DNA of 64,000 nt from Hippopus hippopus. Lineage: Eukaryota; Mollusca; Bivalvia; Cardiida; Cardiidae. How positions within the stretch are numbered: position 1 is the first letter of the stretch; every line of letters begins with the position of its first letter. The stretch spans positions 9,714,777-9,778,776 of the forward strand of contig OX328106.1 of the NCBI GenBank assembly GCA_946811185.2, in the 5' to 3' direction. The notes below the pieces were generated by a model. The model worked only from the letters and a program-made list of their open reading frames with translations. It made no database searches and was not told where the DNA came from. A program made the position numbers and the translations under genes. Below, piece by piece: positions 59,314-64,000 of the stretch.

Positions 59314-60554
59314 ATGTTCGTGTTACCAGGAGACCGGGGTGTCGTACTGAATGTTCTTCAAAGAAGTATCGAACATGCAGACTTATACAATCCCACCTTT
59401 GAAGCGAAGATGTTTACGTTTAGACTTGGGGAAAAGTGCAGATCTGTTTTGTCATCCAGAGATTTATCGAATATTTGTCTTTATCCACAGAATGTGCGTT
59501 TCCTACAGATGTATTCCGACATGCCACATCGTCGTCCTCGTACGGTGGTCCATCCGGTATTCAGGATCCGTGATTGTTGTAGACGGTATTTATCGTGAAA
59601 TGAATAGACAAATTAAAAGCAGACGCTACACAATACATAAGCGAAGTACGGAACAATTTTAATCAGATGAGAGCAGGGGTGTGCCGTTTGGAGTTCGTAG
59701 TTTGCTTACCCGATTGTCTTTGTTGTGTTGAAAGCAAAGAACTAATAAACCAAAGCAATGTTTATGCATTGTTACAAGAGCACGCAATGCTAGCACCTTT
59801 TGATAACTCGGGAAACGTTGTTGGTTGTATCAGAGAAGTTGGTCTCTACCTTTGCGATAGACTTATGGATATATATAGAACAGCCCATTTTGCAATCAGT
59901 CAAGGACTTATTCGGTGAATTTAGGAATTGGACTTTCGTCCCCCTCTCGCTCATTAACAGATCAAAATGGTTTTCTTTGTTTGGAGGATAGTTCATCGTG
60001 CTGTCTTAATGAAACTTCATCTCCTCCATTGAGTATCTACACACAGAATGTGACAGTGCAAGGACAAATTAAGAGATTGTTTGGGCCATACAACTACATC
60101 AATTCTAGTCAGGTCGTGTCCGGAGGGCGCAATAATCATGTGTCTTCTAGAGGATTTGTATTCGACCGGAAATGTGTTTTTGCGTTTTCCCGACTTTTTG
60201 TTGTCGATGAAGAAAGCTTCTGGAAATCAAAATTAAAGAATTGTTGGAGGAATAAATTCGAAGGACCTTGATGGAAAGATTGTTGGTTGCAAGAAATACA
60301 AGTGGCCAATAGTATTTGGATGTATAAAGAGCATGTTAAAAGGAGACACGAAAAGGCTAGTGACCATGTGCATCGAAGGAATACGTTCTTCTGATCTTGG
60401 ATTTTTCCCTGCAGTTCGATTCTTTGATCAAAATAGGAATTGGAGTTATACCTATGGAGTGTGGGTTTTGATGGACGGAGAATCTGGTCAAGGGACATTC
60501 GAGAACGAGGCGAACAGCCTTCATGGATTGCTATTGCTGGAGTTAGAACGATAG
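59314..60554 (+). pseudogene. Frame-broken coding-like segment, copy 10 (B form)
   Basis: B form with the Ser codon: 94 codons at 59314-59598, 103 at 59351-59662, 83 at 59667-59918 with a private Gly-to-Ser (59733), 118 at 59915-60271 (block 60211-60224), 73 at 60333-60554. Confidence 0.4.
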
Positions 60555-60584
60555 AAGATATGTCACACGAGCCACTATCAAAAT

Positions 60585-61220
60585 ATGGTGTTTCCATGGC
60601 TTAAAGATGTACTTGAGAAGATAGCAGAGAAGAAACTGGGCCAGAATGAGAAGGTGTTAGTACTAACCTTTGTCAGTAGTGTAGCTTTGATTATGAATGG
60701 GAAATATGTAGACTACAATAACATCAGTAGGTTGGAACCAAAGCTACCCATTACACAGTTCACACTTCGATTGCTTGAGGTCCAGTGTAAGTTTAGACTT
60801 GGTAATGTGAATACCATTCGACTGCTAAAGTTGCACCCATCAATTCCCCACAAACTGACACAGGTCGAGAAGAACAAAAGACAGAAGGTGGACCAAGAAA
60901 CTGTTCAACAAAGGGAAAGTACCCGGGAAATGATCAGAGACGATAACGAACTGGTAGGACTAGAAACGATAGCCGAAGAAACAGAAAATGTGGGTAATTC
61001 AAAGATAGGAAAGAGCAGACATGTACCCACTAATGCATGTATAATCAAATCAGCCTGGAGTGAAGGCGAAGTGGAAATATTGAAAGAAGTAATGGGTCAA
61101 AAGAAAGGAGGTCGAGTTGAGAGGTACAGGTTGTATCAGAATATGTGTCAGGAAAAGGGTATACCCGATACGTCGGAAAAGGCTTTTATTGTCAAGATGA
61201 ACAGATTTGAAAAACAATAG
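60585..61220 (+). CDS. 211-residue ORF, possible SANT/Myb-like, copy 10
   Basis: Predicted protein identical to copy 1, despite two private missense changes upstream in this unit. Confidence 0.45.
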   Translation: MVFPWLKDVLEKIAEKKLGQNEKVLVLTFVSSVALIMNGKYVDYNNISRLEPKLPITQFTLRLLEVQCKFRLGNVNTIRLLKLHPSIPHKLTQVEKNKRQKVDQETVQQRESTREMIRDDNELVGLETIAEETENVGNSKIGKSRHVPTNACIIKSAWSEGEVEILKEVMGQKKGGRVERYRLYQNMCQEKGIPDTSEKAFIVKMNRFEKQ

Positions 61221-61287
61221 AAGTAATCGTACTGAATTAATGATTTAATAGAATTTGCGTTGAGGTACTGAAAAGAGTAGAAACAAT

Positions 61288-61952
61288 GAGCCTCTGACCT
61301 CAAAGAATAGTGAGTCTCTGACCTCAAAGACACTCAGATTAAGAATTGTGATAGTGAGTCTCTGAACTCAAAGACACTCAGATAGAGTAGTGATAGGGAA
61401 CCTCTGAGCTGAAAGACACTTAGATTAACAAAAGTGATAGTGAGCCTCTGACCTCATAGACACTCAGATTAAGAATAGTGAGCCTCTGACCTCAAAAACA
61501 CTCAGAATAAGAATAGTGAGCCTCTGACCTCAAAGAAACACAGATAAAGAATAGTGATAGTGAACCTCTAAGCTGAAAGACACTCAGATTAACAAAAGTG
61601 ATAGTGAGCCTCTGACCTCATAGACACTCAGAATAAGAATAGTGAGCCTCTGACCTCAAAGACACTCAAATTAAGAATAATGAGCCTCTGACCTCAAAGA
61701 AACACAGATAAAGAATAGTGATAGTGAACCTCTAAGCTGAAAGACACTCAGATTAACAAAAGTGATAGTGAGCCTCTGACCTCATAGACACTCAGATTAG
61801 GAATAGTGAGCCTCTGACCTCAAAAACACTCAGAATAAGAATAATGAGCCTCTGACCTCAAAGACACTCAAATTAAGAATAGTGAAGCTCTGACCTCAAA
61901 GACACTCAATTAGGAATTGTGATAGTGAACCACTGAACTCAAAGACACTCAT
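61288..61952 (+). repeat. 38-bp minisatellite, copy 10 (17 units)
   Basis: Short allele with the A-like GTGAGTC marker, joined to a B-like upstream half. Confidence 0.95.
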
Positions 61953-63190
61953 ACTACATCGAGTTCGAGGCAATTAATTGAAAGGCCTATTACAACATAA
62001 AAGCCAAACCTAGCGACAATGAGTCGGGTGGCGCCCGATGAAACCCCTGCCCATGAGCAGCTAATATGTTTAAAAACTGGGGGACTAGGTGCCAGGCGTA
62101 AATCATTACGAGAGTTCAAAATTAAATTTTGAAAGCACTATTTTATTTTCTGCAATAAAATATAGACCCTTAAACAGACGATGTTTGCCGAAAGCATTCT
62201 ATATATACATTAAAAACACCGTTCTTAGTTATGGATTGTTCGCTTGTAGCTCGTCTCAATCTGCACCGATTGATCTGATCCTTATGTTAGTTTATAGAAG
62301 ACATCCTGGGCTTCATTGCAGGCACCTCAATTTTTTTTTTTCTGCTATAAATTGTGACGTCGTAATAGAAGATGTTCCTCTGAGGAATCAAGAGTTTTTT
62401 AAAGAAAAACTTAGAAATTTAAGGACTACCGGACTGTAGAACAGCTCATGCTGCGCTGGTCGAGCCGATCTTGGGTCATATTAAAGAGCTCCTTCGGGTC
62501 TACATGTTGGTTTCATCTGTTGAATTCTTACGATACATGCAGACGTGAATACGGACGATGTTTGTGTAAAGAAATCAGGGAAATAACAAAATCTTCTGGA
62601 AATCGCCATAGATGAATTGCAGCTCATCTTACTTGCGGTTGCAATTATTTTAAGAATTAGCCAATGTTATCCAAACTTATAGCCCACAGTGTGCCCTTTA
62701 TTTTGAGACTAAAATTGGCTCAATCAGTGAAGTCTGAGATGAGCTACAGGCTGTTAATCCGTAAAAGTTCTATAATTTTTCTTTGAAATACAGGAATTCG
62801 TCTAGAAACATCGTCTTTTATGGCGTCTGTATTTATTGTAGAAACATAAAGACAGTGTGTAACTTGTAGCCATGAATGTCCCCTTTTAAATAAGACCATG
62901 ATCGACTAAGTGGGTGCAGATTGTGATGAGCTACAATAGAGCAATCAATAACAAATAAAAGCTTTTTTACCGCGTAAGAAGAAATCTGGAAAATTATTGA
63001 TTTTCTTTGTAATATCTCCGGTCCTCCTTGACAGAAATATACCGTGTTTGGTATCGTTGGAAAGCATTTTTAATCCTCTATAACCCGCAACATAAATGAA
63101 TTGTAAGAGCTGCTTTATAACGAAAATCTCGACGTCATTACAGACTGTGAAGTATACATTACCAAAGAAATTGTGCTACTGATGGTTTTT

Positions 63191-63712
63191 ATTCTCTTTC
63201 TTCATGCATTGTCTGTCCGTAAATCACTTTGATTGCTCACCTCAAATAGAGGACTCGCTGACCTCATGTACTGGCCATGGCTAATTAGGGTTAGGGTTGG
63301 GTAAAGGCTTATGTTTAAGGATAGGGTTAGGTTTTAGGCTTAGGTTTACAATCATAGTGCGACAGGGTCACTGAGATCAGTTGGGAGAATCCGACTTTTG
63401 AACACTATCTACAATCTATTAAGTTCACGGAGCGGACAGGGTCCCAAAAAGTCTCGGTGTTCCTAGACTCAATGATGAGTTTCCCTCAGATTGGTTTCAA
63501 AGATTATGGTGGGGGGAATTTTTATCTCAGGTTACTGTTAAGATATTCTCTTTCTTCATGCATTGTTTATCTGTATATCACTTTGATTCCTCTCCCCAAA
63601 TAGAGGACTCGCTGACCTTATGTACTAACCATGGTTAATTAAGGTTAGCTTAGGGCTTATGGTTAGGGTTAGGTTTCGGGTTTAGGGTTAGGGTTAGGGT
63701 TTAGGCTTAAAA
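63191..63712 (+). repeat. Duplicated block with telomere-like tracts, copy 10
   Basis: Same layout; G-quadruplex motif at 63678-63699. Last complete element before the window end. Confidence 0.85.
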
Positions 63713-64000
63713 CGATGTATGAGACACTTGAGATGAGACAAAATGAATATGATTGGCTGCCGAAGTCACGTGTCAGAAAAACTTTACCTCTACCCTGTCC
63801 CTGTCCTTTGCCCTTACCCTAATCTTCAAGATGCGTTGGTGACATGTGCAAAATATTAGTGGGCAAACCCACGTGGCCATTTAGTCGCCATTTTGTAAAA
63901 CTGTGGAATATTTCAAGAAAATAATACGATAATGGAATGCTTTGACTGATAATCGTGTTTTTTTTTTTTTTTTTTTTTTTCATGTTTGAGACATAGTTAC

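Larger units (their letters stand above)
1..64000 (+). repeat. Tandem array of ~6.47-kb units (macrosatellite)
   Basis: The same unit recurs ten times in direct orientation; starts of its first ORF fall at 477, 6963, 13424, 19893, 26384, 32870, 39335, 45803, 52258 and 58729. Period lengths are 6486, 6461, 6469, 6491, 6486, 6465, 6468, 6455 and 6471 bp. Most of the variation comes from a 38-bp minisatellite unit, a 14-bp indel, a 5-bp TTTTA indel and poly(T) length. The array runs off both ends of the window, so its total size and its nature (chromosomal array or circular/concatemeric DNA) cannot be judged. Unit limits used below are arbitrary in phase, set by the first base of the window. Confidence 0.99.
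58253..64000 (+). repeat. Array unit 10 (mosaic, B-like), cut by window end
   Basis: B-type codons and 14-bp block (60211-60224), with the G form of the first minisatellite marker. Two private changes alter predicted proteins: T-to-C at 58835 (Leu36Pro in the 175-codon ORF) and G-to-A at 59733 (Gly-to-Ser in the 83-codon frame). The window ends about 0.7 kb before the unit would close. Confidence 0.96.

Noticed and set aside
1..64000. rDNA, 5S, tRNA or snRNA tandem array
   Set aside because: I looked for conserved cores such as 5S, U1 and U2 signatures and a tRNA cloverleaf with A and B boxes and found none.
1..64000. Retrotransposon, DNA transposon or virus concatemer
   Set aside because: I saw no reverse transcriptase, integrase, transposase, polymerase or capsid motifs, no long terminal repeats and no terminal inverted repeats at a unit border. 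A highly decayed element cannot be excluded.
1..64000. A simple higher-order repeat period within the array
   Set aside because: The order of A and B forms over ten units (A,B,B,A,A,B,A,A,B,B at the first marker) shows no regular period, and other markers give different orders.

Overview
The window is a single head-to-tail tandem array. Nine complete copies and one truncated copy of a unit of about 6.47 kb (6455 to 6491 bp) fill it from base 1 to base 64000, all in the same orientation, and no flanking single-copy DNA is seen at either end. The copies are nearly identical. I found about eleven recurrent markers and a handful of private changes by eye, which is not an exhaustive count. No bacterial or phage features are visible. 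TTAGGG-type tracts, long poly(T) runs, a minisatellite, GT/AG splice-like signals and AATAAA signals point to a eukaryote, most likely an animal, but nothing fixes the species.

Layout of one unit on the + strand, using copy 1 and its junction to copy 2 as reference. (i) A 175-codon ORF, 477-1004, with an optimal start context. (ii) A coding-like stretch, 1062-2288, in which open reading jumps between frames. (iii) A 211-codon ORF, 2319-2954, with a possible SANT/Myb-like C-terminus. (iv) A minisatellite built on a 38-bp unit, 3022-3724. (v) About 1.2 kb with no convincing gene, 3725-4962. (vi) A duplicated block, 4963-5484, whose two halves each end in degenerate telomere-like (TTAGGG)n; the second contains a four-tract G-quadruplex motif. 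(vii) A promoter-like cluster, 5520-5672: inverted CCAAT, two CACGTG E-boxes and a YY1-like motif. (viii) A splice-donor-like site at 5805/5806. (ix) A pyrimidine-rich tract of about 720 bp, 5974-6690. (x) A splice-acceptor-like site just before the next 175-codon ORF. Elements vii to x suggest one short gene per unit: a promoter, a noncoding first exon, an intron of about 1.15 kb carrying the pyrimidine tract, then the 175-residue ORF. This model is inference.

The copies form a mosaic. Copies 1, 4 and 5 share one haplotype (A): 14 bp missing, 38 bp extra, AATAAAATAAA. Copies 2 and 3 share another (B). Copies 6 to 10 combine markers from both. Several marker pairs show all four combinations, as expected if copies exchange sequence by unequal crossover or gene conversion. 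The 175- and 211-codon ORFs are the same in every copy except for one Leu-to-Pro change in copy 10, while the region between them differs in frame. I recognise no known gene family with confidence. The array is best described as an ORF-bearing macrosatellite, or tandem multigene array, of unknown function.
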